From: Pseudeuparius sepicola | Lineage: Eukaryota > Arthropoda > Insecta > Coleoptera > Anthribidae | NCBI GenBank assembly: GCA_963920635.1 | Contig: OY987302.1 | Span: forward strand, 31,657,278 to 31,721,277 | Length of the DNA stretch: 64,000 bases | Reading direction: 5' to 3' | In this document: one piece after another, positions 20,354 to 28,190 of the stretch | Layout of the letters: the number at the start of each line of letters is the position of its first letter | Numbering within the stretch: the stretch's first letter is position 1 | Translations under genes and position numbers: made by a program | The notes under the pieces: generated by a model | Databases searched by the model: none | Told to the model about the DNA's origin: nothing | Seen by the model: the letters and a program-made list of their open reading frames with translations, nothing else

Positions 20354-20640
20354 ATGCGAGACACTCTTCCACGAAACGGTGCACATAAGAACGAATCGGC
20401 AATTGTAAATTTAGACGTGGTACGTAACAGCGGAACGCATTGGGTAGCTTATAAGAAATGCGACAATCATGTGGAATATTTTGACAGTTTTGGCGGATTA
20501 AAACCGCCCCCGAACTGATTACCTATTTAGGGAAAAGTGTGAAAATTGCATATAATAATAGTCCCTACCAAAAATACAGTGAAATAAATTGCGGCCATCT
20601 TTGTTTGGAGTTTCTCTGTAAAAGATGCGGTTTCATGTGA
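20354..20640 (+). pseudogene. Adenain-type cysteine protease, frameshifted
   Basis: The first piece (ATG 20354 to a stop at 20516) holds SAIVNLD, GTHWVAY with the catalytic His, and YFDSFG with the acidic residue. The second piece, in another frame from about 20512 to 20640, continues with INCGHLCLEFL, which contains the catalytic Cys region. The shift lies at a run of five C (20507-20511). Upstream, protease-like sequence seems to continue into the last residues of the PLA2 ORF in yet another frame, so the gene was longer at its N-terminus than the ATG suggests, possibly a PLA2-protease fusion. In Polintons and adenoviruses this enzyme matures capsid proteins. As assembled it cannot make a whole protease. 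Confidence 0.85.
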
Positions 20641-20653
20641 AAAACGTTCAGTC

Positions 20654-21353
20654 ATGTCCTCGCTGATATTCACTGTGCACGGTACCTCCTCCACGTTATC
20701 TATTGATTTCGACACACCAATCTATTTAGATCAGGGCGCCGAATACTCTACTAATACTAATAGCTCTTTTAGGATTTCACTCCTACAACAGCATACCGAA
20801 TATTGACAAGAGCGCGGGCATAAACAAATTTTACTTCATCGATAAAAATAATCAGAGAAAGACCATAGAAATTCCCACCGGTTCATATGAGATTAGCGTT
20901 ATAGAATCTCAGATAATTAAATCATTAAATTTTGTCAAAGGAGACAAACCTCAAAACGAGTTTTCGTTAAAGGCCAACAATAGCACTCTCCAGTGTGAGA
21001 TTTATAGTCAAAACGATTCGATAGATTTTCAAACAGAAGGTTCGATAGGAAAAATTTTGGGATTCTCGGAACGTATATTAAAGCCGGGCATACTGCATTC
21101 ATCGGATTTACCCGTAAACATCGTTAAAGTTAGAACCGTGCATATAGACAGTAATATAACAGTCGGAGCTTATTATAATAATCGTCCCACGCATACAATA
21201 TACGAGTTTGCGATAGGAGCCGATCCCGGTTACGCCATTGACGAAACGCCAAGAAATCTTCTCTACGTACCGGTGACTAAGAGAGAAATCAATAATATTA
21301 CCCTATCGATTCTCGATCAAAATTTTGAATTGGTAAATTTTCGGGGAGAATAA
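20654..21353 (+). pseudogene. Penton-like minor capsid protein, one frameshift
   Basis: It starts at ATG 20654 with SLIFTVHGTSSTLSIDFD in one frame; near 20763-20785 homology moves to a second frame (YNSIPNIDKSAGINKFYF) that stays open to the stop at 21353. Together roughly 230 residues, beta-rich by appearance, positioned directly before the hexon-like gene as in other Polintons, where this protein forms the capsid vertices. The identification rests on position, size and the general character of the protein; I see no catalytic motif. The first frame closes at 20804. A T-rich tetramer lies near the shift, so a sequencing indel is possible. Confidence 0.7.
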
Positions 21354-21388
21354 ATTATTGTGAGGTTGGAATTAAAGAGATTATCTTG

Positions 21389-21589
21389 ATGGGTCTAGTC
21401 TTTGACAACAGATACCAACCATATAAAAACGATCGAAGTTATTCGCGAGGATCACAACCTGCCGCACCTTTGAAGTGTTTAGATCGTGGTAAAAATCTTA
21501 CTCTCGAGAACCGTCTATTTTTGGAATCTCTCGGTTACAATGTCTCTAACGCCCCAAGTTTTCGACGTGCATCGAAACCCAAATTTTGA
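21389..21589 (+). CDS. Small basic protein upstream of the hexon-like gene
   Basis: This 66-residue protein is basic, with many Tyr, Ser and Arg, ending PSFRRASKPKF. The segment LTLENRLFLESLGY near residues 38-51 resembles a short conserved motif I associate with small ORFs next to the capsid gene in arthropod Polintons. The ATG at 21389 is used. Its 3' end overlaps the first 50 bp of the hexon-like gene in a different frame, a compact viral arrangement. Function is not known; a virion-core or scaffold role would be a guess. Confidence 0.55.
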   Translation: MGLVFDNRYQPYKNDRSYSRGSQPAAPLKCLDRGKNLTLENRLFLESLGYNVSNAPSFRRASKPKF

Positions 21590-22772
21590 CGAATCCATTC
21601 AACGGCTGGAGACGCGCACCTACTATCCCTTTGTTAAATCATTCATGAACAATGATATAGTGGAGATTACTATTAATCAAGGTGATTCCTGGCTATTAAT
21701 GTATGATGCGGCAATTTGTATTAAGGGAAAGTTAACTAAGACCGGTGGAACTGGTTCGTGTAAACTCGCCAATAACGCCGCCGGATTTTTATTTGACTCT
21801 GTCTCCTACGAAATAAATAGTAAGGAATTGGAGAGCGTGCGAGACCCGGGAATTGTAAGCGCCATAAGAGCGTATTTGTGTTATCCCCCCAACTCTGACA
21901 GATATCTGATAACTTCAGGATGGTCTTATCCCCATGAAGGTTTAGCAGTAAACGATGATGGAACGTTCAATATAAGAATGCCACTTAAACATTTATTTGG
22001 AATTTTTAACGATTATCAATACGCTATTTGTGGGAAGCAAACCATAAGACTAATAAGATCCCGCAATAATAACAACTCCTTGATGTTGAAACAAACGCCA
22101 GACACGACGGTAGAATTAACGGCAGAATTGACAATTAATAACATTGAATTAAAAGTGAAACATATTCAACCAAACGATATGATTAGGCTAGATCTGTTGG
22201 AATCAATCAAACTGGATAAACCTATAATAATTCCATTTCGAAAATGGGAAGTGCACGAGCTTCCGGCTCTCACCAAGGACTTACAAAGAGAAATCTGGTC
22301 TGTCAAAACTTCGGCGGCCGTGGAAAGTCCCCGTTATGTTATCGTAGGGTTTCAAACTGATCGTAAGGAGAACGCTAAAAAGGATTCGTCAAGATTCGAT
22401 CACGTGGACATATCTGATGTAAGATTAATATTGAACGGTGACTATTATCCGTTCGAGCGGCTCAGATTGAATTTTGCAAAAAACGACTACGTGGACGCCT
22501 ACCATAACTATGTGGAATTTTATCCCAGTTTTACGAACGTTCGAGACAAACAACCTCTACTAAGCTATAATGATTTTGGAGAAGATGCTCCCCTCTTTGT
22601 CATCGATTGTTCCCGAAGAAATGAATCAATGAAATCCAATACGGTCGACGTAAAACTAGACATAGAGAGCACTAAGGGTTTTCCGGAAAAAACTCGAGTC
22701 TATTGCGTCATCGTGCACGATTGCGTCATGGAGTATTTGCCGTTAAGTGAAATTGTTAGGAACGTGATCTAG
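21540..22772 (+). CDS. Hexon-like major capsid protein
   Basis: The 410-residue protein begins MSLTPQVFDVHRNPNFDES. Open frame upstream to 21486 lacks a better ATG. Size, beta-rich composition, position between penton-like and ATPase genes, and segments such as RLETRTYYPFVKSFMNND and AAGFLFDSVSYEINSKELES match double jelly-roll major capsid proteins of the Polinton/adintovirus group. Trimers of this fold build icosahedral capsid faces. The frame is intact from start to stop with no lesion, unlike the neighbouring penton and protease. It overlaps the preceding small ORF by 50 bp and is followed after 28 bp by the next gene, so the genes are tightly packed. Confidence 0.85.
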   Translation: MSLTPQVFDVHRNPNFDESIQRLETRTYYPFVKSFMNNDIVEITINQGDSWLLMYDAAICIKGKLTKTGGTGSCKLANNAAGFLFDSVSYEINSKELESVRDPGIVSAIRAYLCYPPNSDRYLITSGWSYPHEGLAVNDDGTFNIRMPLKHLFGIFNDYQYAICGKQTIRLIRSRNNNNSLMLKQTPDTTVELTAELTINNIELKVKHIQPNDMIRLDLLESIKLDKPIIIPFRKWEVHELPALTKDLQREIWSVKTSAAVESPRYVIVGFQTDRKENAKKDSSRFDHVDISDVRLILNGDYYPFERLRLNFAKNDYVDAYHNYVEFYPSFTNVRDKQPLLSYNDFGEDAPLFVIDCSRRNESMKSNTVDVKLDIESTKGFPEKTRVYCVIVHDCVMEYLPLSEIVRNVI

Positions 22773-22800
22773 AAATTGCCAACTAGTTGGTGATGAGACG

Positions 22801-23313
22801 ATGAAGGTGGCGGTAGTAGATGTTCAGGGTTTTACGTTGGAGGGGTGTTTTTACCTAAAAGAATTGTCAATTAAAATCAACAAACAAACGTTACATGTGC
22901 TATTGAAACCACCCAGGGATTTTCTAACACTCGGTGATTCAGATAAAAAACAGGTGCGATATTTGGAGCAAAATTTATTGGGTTTTTGGTACTCGAGCGG
23001 CTATGTGGCGTACGAACTTCTACGAGAAATAATAGAAAAGTTTTTGTTCAATGTCGACTGTGTCTATGTCAAGGGGAAAGTGAAGGAAACATTCTTACGA
23101 TCCGTCGTCGACCAAACAGTCAAAATAATAAATGTGGAGAATCTAGTGAATGGTAATTGGTTGGAAATACCGAAATGCGAGAGGTCAGTACCAGTGTGTA
23201 TGTACCACAGCGAAAAAACTAAATGGTTGTGCAGTTTAAACAATTGCGAAAAATTGTATGAGTGGGTCTACACGTTTATACCGAAGGACCGCTTGTGCCC
23301 TGTGGACATCTAG
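22801..23313 (+). CDS. Exonuclease-like (RNase H-fold) protein, function uncertain
   Basis: The 170-residue protein opens with a strand-like MKVAVVDVQGFTLEG, has KQVRYLEQNLLGFWYSSGY in the middle and a segment VDCVYVKGKVKETFL, then a Cys/His-containing C-terminus (CMYHSEKTKWLCSLNNCEKL). The pattern resembles small arthropod transposon proteins that look like exonuclease-fold domains, but the usual set of acidic catalytic residues is not obvious, so activity is doubtful. Its 3' end overlaps a RING-finger-like frame (23262-23402), and the two may once have been one protein. It lies 28 bp after the hexon-like gene, in the same direction. Confidence 0.5.
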   Translation: MKVAVVDVQGFTLEGCFYLKELSIKINKQTLHVLLKPPRDFLTLGDSDKKQVRYLEQNLLGFWYSSGYVAYELLREIIEKFLFNVDCVYVKGKVKETFLRSVVDQTVKIINVENLVNGNWLEIPKCERSVPVCMYHSEKTKWLCSLNNCEKLYEWVYTFIPKDRLCPVDI

Positions 23314-23402
23314 TATTTTGCGGAAAGTGTTCACCTTCGATAGACACATGTCCGCTGTGTAGAAAAATTATAATCAATAAAATACGAGCTTATCTTCCTT
23401 GA
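23262..23402 (+). pseudogene. RING-finger fragment overlapping the exonuclease-like gene
   Basis: In the frame one base behind the preceding gene, PLVPCGHLVFCGKC followed by DTCPLCRKII reads as the second half of a C3HC4 RING finger (CxH, CxxC, CPxCR spacing), ending at 23402. The first CxxC pair is not found in this frame, which opens only at 23262, so the finger is incomplete as assembled. Most probably it was the C-terminal part of the upstream protein and a one-base shift near 23262-23300 separated them. RING domains bind E2 enzymes in ubiquitin transfer; a role here is inference. Confidence 0.6.
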
Positions 23403-23403
23403 C

Positions 23404-23409
23404 AATAAA
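23404..23409 (+). terminator. Polyadenylation signal AATAAA
   Basis: AATAAA lies two bases after the stop of the RING frame and about 115 bp before the ATPase start, and precedes the next TATA box, so it fits the end of the capsid-side transcript. Confidence 0.55.
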
Positions 23410-23476
23410 TGCGTCTTTTATTTCATACTTCCTGACAGACAACCCGAAACGTTATAGGCAACCGTAAAGGGAGCGA

Positions 23477-23484
23477 TATATAAG
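23477..23484 (+). promoter_or_regulatory. TATA box before the packaging ATPase gene
   Basis: TATATAAG is followed 33 nt later by an initiator-like TTAGT (A at 23510) and by the ATG at 23520. The layout copies that before the PLA2 gene. Confidence 0.65.
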
Positions 23485-23519
23485 AGTGAAATACCCGAGT
23501 TTTTTCCTTAGTACTTAAG

Positions 23520-25205
23520 ATGCGTTTGCAGCAACAACAAACGGCACTTCCCATTGAAAATTTGGATATTTTAAAGGAGGAAGATCATTCAAAATCAAAA
23601 CATGGTAAACTGCTACCAAATTCGATAAGGGCGATTTTTTGCGGACCTAGCGGCTGCGGAAAAATGAACGCGCTACTAAGTTTAATATTTAACCCGAACG
23701 GACTCAAATTCGAAAACGTCTATGTGTATAGTAAATCTCTGTACCAACCGAAATATCAATTATTGCAAAACGTTCTAGAAAATATCAAATGTGTGGGCTA
23801 TTTTCCTTTTAAAGATAATGAGGAGGTTATTGAACCATCGGAAGCTCGTCGCAATTCCATTTTCATTTTTGACGATGTGGCCAGCGATAGACAAAATAAA
23901 ATAAGGGAATTCTATTCCATGGGAAGACACAGGGGTATAGATGTGGCCTATCTCTGTCAGACTTATTCGAAAATACCTAAACAATTGATCCGCGAAAACT
24001 GTAATGTCATTGTACTATTTAGACGGGATGATCTTAATCTCAGGCATGTGTACGACGAACACGTATCGCCCGATTTAACCTATGAAGAATTTAAGAGACT
24101 ATGTTCGCAGTGCTGGAATGACAACTATGGCACTTTGGTGATTATTAAGGATTTTAATTTGAACAATGGGCGCTATAGAAAGGGGTTCGATCAACGTTCC
24201 AAGAAAATCAAAGAACTCGCGCGCTCCATCAGAAAAAAGTATACGGCCCTAAAATTGGGGAAATTCGAACAGGATGAATCTCTCGAGAAAATGTTTAAAC
24301 CGGTAACACGTAAACTTGAAAAGATTGAAGCCAATAAATCGTTGATCGATAACTTAAAATTTGAACCTAAAGAAGAAGTGCCAGAAATTATAGAAAAAGT
24401 AGAGCAAGAAGAACCAATTGAAGACAGAATAAACAGAAAACTCGCCAAGTTGAAAGCCAGCATTGACAGATCTCGTTCGCCTTTCCTTCAAGATGAAACC
24501 TACTGGGAAGATCCCATTCGTCCCGCTGACGAGACGACGCTGCATGATGACGATGTTGACACAACACAATATCCACCACAAGTTTTTCAAGAATATATGG
24601 ACTCATACCCGGAAATTGCTCAACCCTATATCGGAGAATATCACGATAAATCGCAGCTTATAGATAAGGTGTATGGCCCGTTTTATGATGTCTCCAAGTC
24701 AAAATGGTTTCTAGGAAACAAAATTATCGATTTTGATAAAACTACAGGAGATATTATTGTCGACGGAAAGGATAAATTTAAAGGTACAAAAGGGCTTTAT
24801 AATTTAATTTTTCACGATGACCCACAAAGCAACGAGGAAGACGGGGAAAAATATAAGAGCATCTTAACTCTTACTGGAATTCATCTCGATTCGCTTGGCA
24901 GATTGAAGGGTACCACTCGTCACAAGTACATGGAAATTAATAAACCTTTTTTTAGAACACCTAGCTCCATACCCGTACCCGAAAGGAAAGCTAGTACACG
25001 TTCAAAATCATCGTCATCGATTGGTGGGGGTATGAAATTGGCTTTTAACAAGAAACCGATAGAATATGTGTACTGGGACGATATAAACGAATTAGTGGAC
25101 AGGTCGAGACTGCTAGTAGCATCCAAAAACGCCGGAAATAATTCTCACGACAACGAGATTGTGGCTATCTTAAACGAATTACTAGAAAGCAACCTTATTT
25201 ATTAA
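23520..25205 (+). CDS. FtsK/HerA-type packaging ATPase with C-terminal extension
   Basis: The 561-residue protein has its ATPase in the first 260 residues: P-loop GPSGCGK at 42-48, a Walker B strand IFIFDDVAS with Asp118-Asp119, and downstream CQTYSKIPKQLIREN resembling the sensor region. In this family it drives genome packaging into the capsid. The residue after the P-loop Lys is Met49; Ser or Thr is expected, so ATP binding may be impaired. Residues 270-350 are a charged linker. Residues about 360-470 (VYGPFYDVSKSKWFLGNK, KGTKGLYNLIF, YKSILTLTGIH) form a second conserved block that I associate with DUF8207-type domains of arthropod proteins. The tail is basic and Ser-rich (RSKSSSSIGGGMK). 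The frame is intact. Confidence 0.88.
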   Translation: MRLQQQQTALPIENLDILKEEDHSKSKHGKLLPNSIRAIFCGPSGCGKMNALLSLIFNPNGLKFENVYVYSKSLYQPKYQLLQNVLENIKCVGYFPFKDNEEVIEPSEARRNSIFIFDDVASDRQNKIREFYSMGRHRGIDVAYLCQTYSKIPKQLIRENCNVIVLFRRDDLNLRHVYDEHVSPDLTYEEFKRLCSQCWNDNYGTLVIIKDFNLNNGRYRKGFDQRSKKIKELARSIRKKYTALKLGKFEQDESLEKMFKPVTRKLEKIEANKSLIDNLKFEPKEEVPEIIEKVEQEEPIEDRINRKLAKLKASIDRSRSPFLQDETYWEDPIRPADETTLHDDDVDTTQYPPQVFQEYMDSYPEIAQPYIGEYHDKSQLIDKVYGPFYDVSKSKWFLGNKIIDFDKTTGDIIVDGKDKFKGTKGLYNLIFHDDPQSNEEDGEKYKSILTLTGIHLDSLGRLKGTTRHKYMEINKPFFRTPSSIPVPERKASTRSKSSSSIGGGMKLAFNKKPIEYVYWDDINELVDRSRLLVASKNAGNNSHDNEIVAILNELLESNLIY

Positions 25206-25236
25206 GCGCACGACAACATTTTCGTTCATTTTCAAA

Positions 25237-25851
25237 ATGAGCGTGAACAAATTTGGACAGTACTCACAATCCAAAACACGTCAAAGTTCCCACCTCTCCA
25301 CGCCTTTGGGTAGTGTTATTTTGGAATTAACTCCCGACGGATCAATAGATGCGAAAAATTTGAAAATTGCCAACCTAAGTGAACCTACCGAAAACGGAGA
25401 CGCCGCCACCAAACAATATATCGATCGTTGCGTAAAAAACACGCAAATTAATGCAAACAAAACATTAAACTCGGTTATTATAGACGCGAATAAGTTCATA
25501 AAAGAATCCCGGATTGAACACGTCGCTATGCAAAAAGAATTAAAGACAAAAATGGATTCCGAGCTAAATGACAGAGTGAAAGACATAAGAGACGTTAAGA
25601 AACAAATTCAACAAATCGAAACGACCTTCATAAAACGTTTGACAGACCTTGACAGTGATATGAACATTTTACGTGACAAAATTGAAAATGCAGAAACTGG
25701 TCTTAAAACTAAAGTAAATTCCGTCGAAATAGCGGCGGAAAAAGCCATTTTGGAAATCAATAAAAAGCTGGAAGGGGCTCGGAAAATAATAGAAACGTCC
25801 GAACAACAGGGTGAAACGTCTGCTCCTGCCGCAAAGAAACATAAAAATTAA
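25237..25851 (+). CDS. Fibre-like coiled-coil structural protein
   Basis: The 204-residue protein has an N-terminal segment with ILELTPDGSIDAKNLKIANL followed by EPTENGDAATKQYID, a motif frequent at the head of phage and virus tail-fibre repeats. From about residue 75 the rest is strongly heptad-like and rich in Lys, Glu and Ile, predicted as a long coiled coil, ending in a short basic tail. This suggests a trimeric fibre or a virion accessory protein; the identification is by motif and composition only. Its ATG is 31 bp after the ATPase stop and its stop is three bases before the integrase ATG, so it is tightly coupled to both neighbours. Confidence 0.55.
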   Translation: MSVNKFGQYSQSKTRQSSHLSTPLGSVILELTPDGSIDAKNLKIANLSEPTENGDAATKQYIDRCVKNTQINANKTLNSVIIDANKFIKESRIEHVAMQKELKTKMDSELNDRVKDIRDVKKQIQQIETTFIKRLTDLDSDMNILRDKIENAETGLKTKVNSVEIAAEKAILEINKKLEGARKIIETSEQQGETSAPAAKKHKN

Positions 25852-25854
25852 AAT

Positions 25855-26787
25855 ATGCCCGATCATTCAAAAGAAAAAATTCAAGTTGTCGAAGAGTTGC
25901 ATAAACCGGCCCGAAAAAATTATCCTCGTCGTAGGACGATAATTAAAGGGTTAGACGATCTCTGGCAGGCAGATCTCGGTCAATTGGATCAATATGCGAA
26001 GCAAAATAGAAATTTTAAATTTATTCTAGTCGTGATCGATTGTTTTTCAAAATTCGTGTGGTGTAAACCGCTTAAATCAAAGACGGGCGAAAAGGGCACA
26101 AAGGCTTTTGGTGAAATTTTAAAAAATTCTAGACACCCGCAAAATCTTCAAACAGACCACGGAAAGGAATTCTATAATACGCACTTTAATAAACTGATGA
26201 AGTCGTACAACATTAACCATTACAGCACGTTTAGCAATACGAAAGCCGCCATTGTGGAAAGAGTGATCCGTACCATAAAAGAAAAATTATTCAAATATTT
26301 CAGTTTAAGCGGGAAATATAAATGGCTCGATGTACTACCCGATCTAGTAGGAGAGTACAATAATCAAAGACATAGAACTATTCAAATGAAACCTAAAGAT
26401 GTGAACAAGGGCAGTGAACCTCGCTTGCAGAAAACCGTTTACAGTCACATGAAGATTTTAGGTAGGCAAAAATTCAAAATGGGTGATATGGTCAGAATCA
26501 GCAAAGCCAAGCATATTTTCAATAAAGGCTACACACCAAACTGGACCACGGAACTCTTTAAAATAGTCAAAGTACAAATGACCAATCCCGCTACGTATTT
26601 GCTGGAGGATACGATCGGAAACCCTATAAAAGGAGGTTTTTACGGTGAAGAGTTACAGAAAACTGCAAATCCCGACGTTTACCTAGTGGAAAAAATTTTG
26701 AGAAAAAAAGGAGGGAAAGTTTTGGTACGTTGGCTTGGCCTTGACAAATCTCACGATTCGTGGATAGATGGCGTTAATGTTTTGTGA
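25855..26787 (+). CDS. Retroviral-type integrase with C-terminal chromodomain
   Basis: The 310-residue protein carries an rve core: WQADLGQLD (Asp40), QTDHGKEFYN (Asp101) and AAIVERVIRTIKEKLF (Glu135), a complete D,D,E triad. A short basic N-terminus precedes it. A beta-barrel-like region (KMGDMVRISKAKHIFNKGY) is followed by a chromodomain-type segment at the end, YLVEKILRKKGGKVLVRWLG with a closing DSWIDG. Integrase inserts the linear element and creates the 6-bp duplication seen at its ends; the chromodomain may direct target choice. All frames and catalytic residues are intact, so it could in principle act on this or other copies. Confidence 0.93.
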   Translation: MPDHSKEKIQVVEELHKPARKNYPRRRTIIKGLDDLWQADLGQLDQYAKQNRNFKFILVVIDCFSKFVWCKPLKSKTGEKGTKAFGEILKNSRHPQNLQTDHGKEFYNTHFNKLMKSYNINHYSTFSNTKAAIVERVIRTIKEKLFKYFSLSGKYKWLDVLPDLVGEYNNQRHRTIQMKPKDVNKGSEPRLQKTVYSHMKILGRQKFKMGDMVRISKAKHIFNKGYTPNWTTELFKIVKVQMTNPATYLLEDTIGNPIKGGFYGEELQKTANPDVYLVEKILRKKGGKVLVRWLGLDKSHDSWIDGVNVL

Positions 26788-26802
26788 TGGTGGGGATAAA
26801 AA

Positions 26803-27549
26803 ATGTTGCCCAAAACCCTCCGCGTTAGTTTTCAAAAGATGAGCGTCGATAGCGGTTACGGTTCCTCGCGACCATGTTGCGATTGCAATCACGAAGTCGG
26901 GCGCATTACGAACCTCTGCGACGAAAAGAAGAGACAACAACTTGTGTTAAACACGTGTTTTGTGTTAATTCCGAACAACGTTTTCACCATACATTGCGGT
27001 CTGAAGCCGGACTCTTATTTCAAGCCCACGGTCAATATCACTAACCACTTGGATAAGAGAGATTTCGCCACCATATCGTTAGATCACGAGGAATGGAACG
27101 AGTTTATTTCGTTATTGAATAAATTTACGCGAGAATTCTTCGGGATGACGTCAACACGGGATATTTCCCTGAAATTTACCACAAACGAAAATCTGGAACT
27201 TAGCACGATGGTCGGATTGGACGGGCTCAAGATTGCAGTACTCTCCATGAACGAAGTGTGTCATTATTTTCTGGAATCCGATATTTTTGAATTAGTCAAT
27301 GTAATCGATAAGTTTATTTCTGCGAAATTTGACGTATTGTTAAAACTGAAAATTAACGAATTTTACGATAACTTTTTAGATAGAGTTAACGAATTACTGA
27401 TTAGGTGTAATTATGTATTGAATCCCATAGAAATAATGTTAGAAATTTGTAATGCCTCTTTCACCTTGGAAACATTTTGCATATTCGAACTACTCCATTT
27501 CGATAGAAATAAGTTGTTATCTGACCTGTACATGAGAAGATATTTTTGA
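26803..27549 (+). CDS. Unidentified Polinton protein
   Basis: The 248-residue protein has a Cys-rich N-terminus (CCDCNHEVGRITNLC, a possible small zinc-binding knot), then a region of alternating strands and helices with TISLDHEEWNEFISLLNKF and LDGLKIAVLSMNEVC. The C-terminal 100 residues are rich in Leu, Phe and Asn and look helical. I recognise no named domain. It lies 15 bp after the integrase in the same direction; its stop overlaps an AATAAA signal, so it ends the transcript that began at 23510 or nearby. Open and lesion-free. Confidence 0.6.
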   Translation: MLPKTLRVSFQKMSVDSGYGSSRPCCDCNHEVGRITNLCDEKKRQQLVLNTCFVLIPNNVFTIHCGLKPDSYFKPTVNITNHLDKRDFATISLDHEEWNEFISLLNKFTREFFGMTSTRDISLKFTTNENLELSTMVGLDGLKIAVLSMNEVCHYFLESDIFELVNVIDKFISAKFDVLLKLKINEFYDNFLDRVNELLIRCNYVLNPIEIMLEICNASFTLETFCIFELLHFDRNKLLSDLYMRRYF

Positions 27550-27554
27550 ATAAA
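27549..27554 (+). terminator. Polyadenylation signal AATAAA
   Basis: The signal overlaps the stop codon of the preceding gene and is followed at once by the GC-rich internal regulatory block, a natural boundary between the structural and replication halves of the element. Confidence 0.6.
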
Positions 27555-27582
27555 GATTAAGAAAAAATCAAATCTTTCTATC

Positions 27583-27770
27583 CCTCTCAGGCCCCCGGAC
27601 CCTCGTCCTTTAAGGCTACCTGGCAGGTGCCCTCTTAGGGTCGGTCGCTTTGCACACTGCGGGAATCCCGTTCTTAATATTTCCCCGCCTTAACGCGCGA
27701 TAAGCCTTTCCCCGCCTGGGCGCGCGACGAGCGATAAGCCTTCGCCTCGTAGCCGAACCGAGTTTCATTG
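27583..27770 (+). promoter_or_regulatory. GC-rich internal block with a diverged TIR copy
   Basis: Bases 27583-27641 align with the inner TIR (reverse of 19085-19155): CTCTCAGGCCCCCGGA is identical, then GGCTACCTGGCAGG corresponds to CGCTACCTGACAGG. A second part (27680-27755) repeats CCCCGCC, GCGCGA and GCGATAAGCCTT twice. The block lies between two convergent functional halves, before the polymerase region, and has no long ORF. A promoter or replication element is the natural guess. Confidence 0.6.
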
Positions 27771-27804
27771 TTCGTTGTGGCCTCCTCGCGTCAACAGCTT
27801 CCTC

Positions 27805-28128
27805 ATGGATTTCAAGAAATTAGAAGAGGCGCTTAATTTCAACCTAAATCCGATAAAAAAATTAGTCGAACTGGAACTGGGCACGGAGTACATAATTCTA
27901 GACGTGGACCGAAAACACACGGAAATTGGAGAAGCCGTCCTAGTCAATTTGGGTGAATTTAGTTGCTGGCTGCCGAAGAGATTCCTACACGTTTTTGATC
28001 GGGCGGCCGTGGAGGACTTCAAACAGCGATGGGCCGGTAAAATGGCGCTAGTGGTGAAGGAGGTGAAGACGGTGATGGGACAAGAGTGTGCGCTAATCGA
28101 CATCAGAACCCGAACCGATAAACAGTAA
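27805..28128 (+). CDS. Small unidentified protein before the polymerase gene
   Basis: The 107-residue protein begins MDFKKLEEALNFNLN and contains LGTEYIILDVDRKHTEIGEA followed by FSCWLPKRF, KMALVVKEVKTVMG and LIDIRT: a beta-rich pattern that could be an OB-like or single-strand-binding fold, but this is a guess. ATG 27805 is the first in the frame after the GC-rich block. A GTAAGT lies across its stop codon and a TTTTTACAG at 28177; removing that 53-nt segment would still end the protein at the same residue. No lesion seen. Confidence 0.55.
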   Translation: MDFKKLEEALNFNLNPIKKLVELELGTEYIILDVDRKHTEIGEAVLVNLGEFSCWLPKRFLHVFDRAAVEDFKQRWAGKMALVVKEVKTVMGQECALIDIRTRTDKQ

Positions 28129-28190
28129 GTTTTTTTTTGTTTTTTACCGGTGAAAATCTAAAGAACCGTTTTTACAGATAAACACACAAA

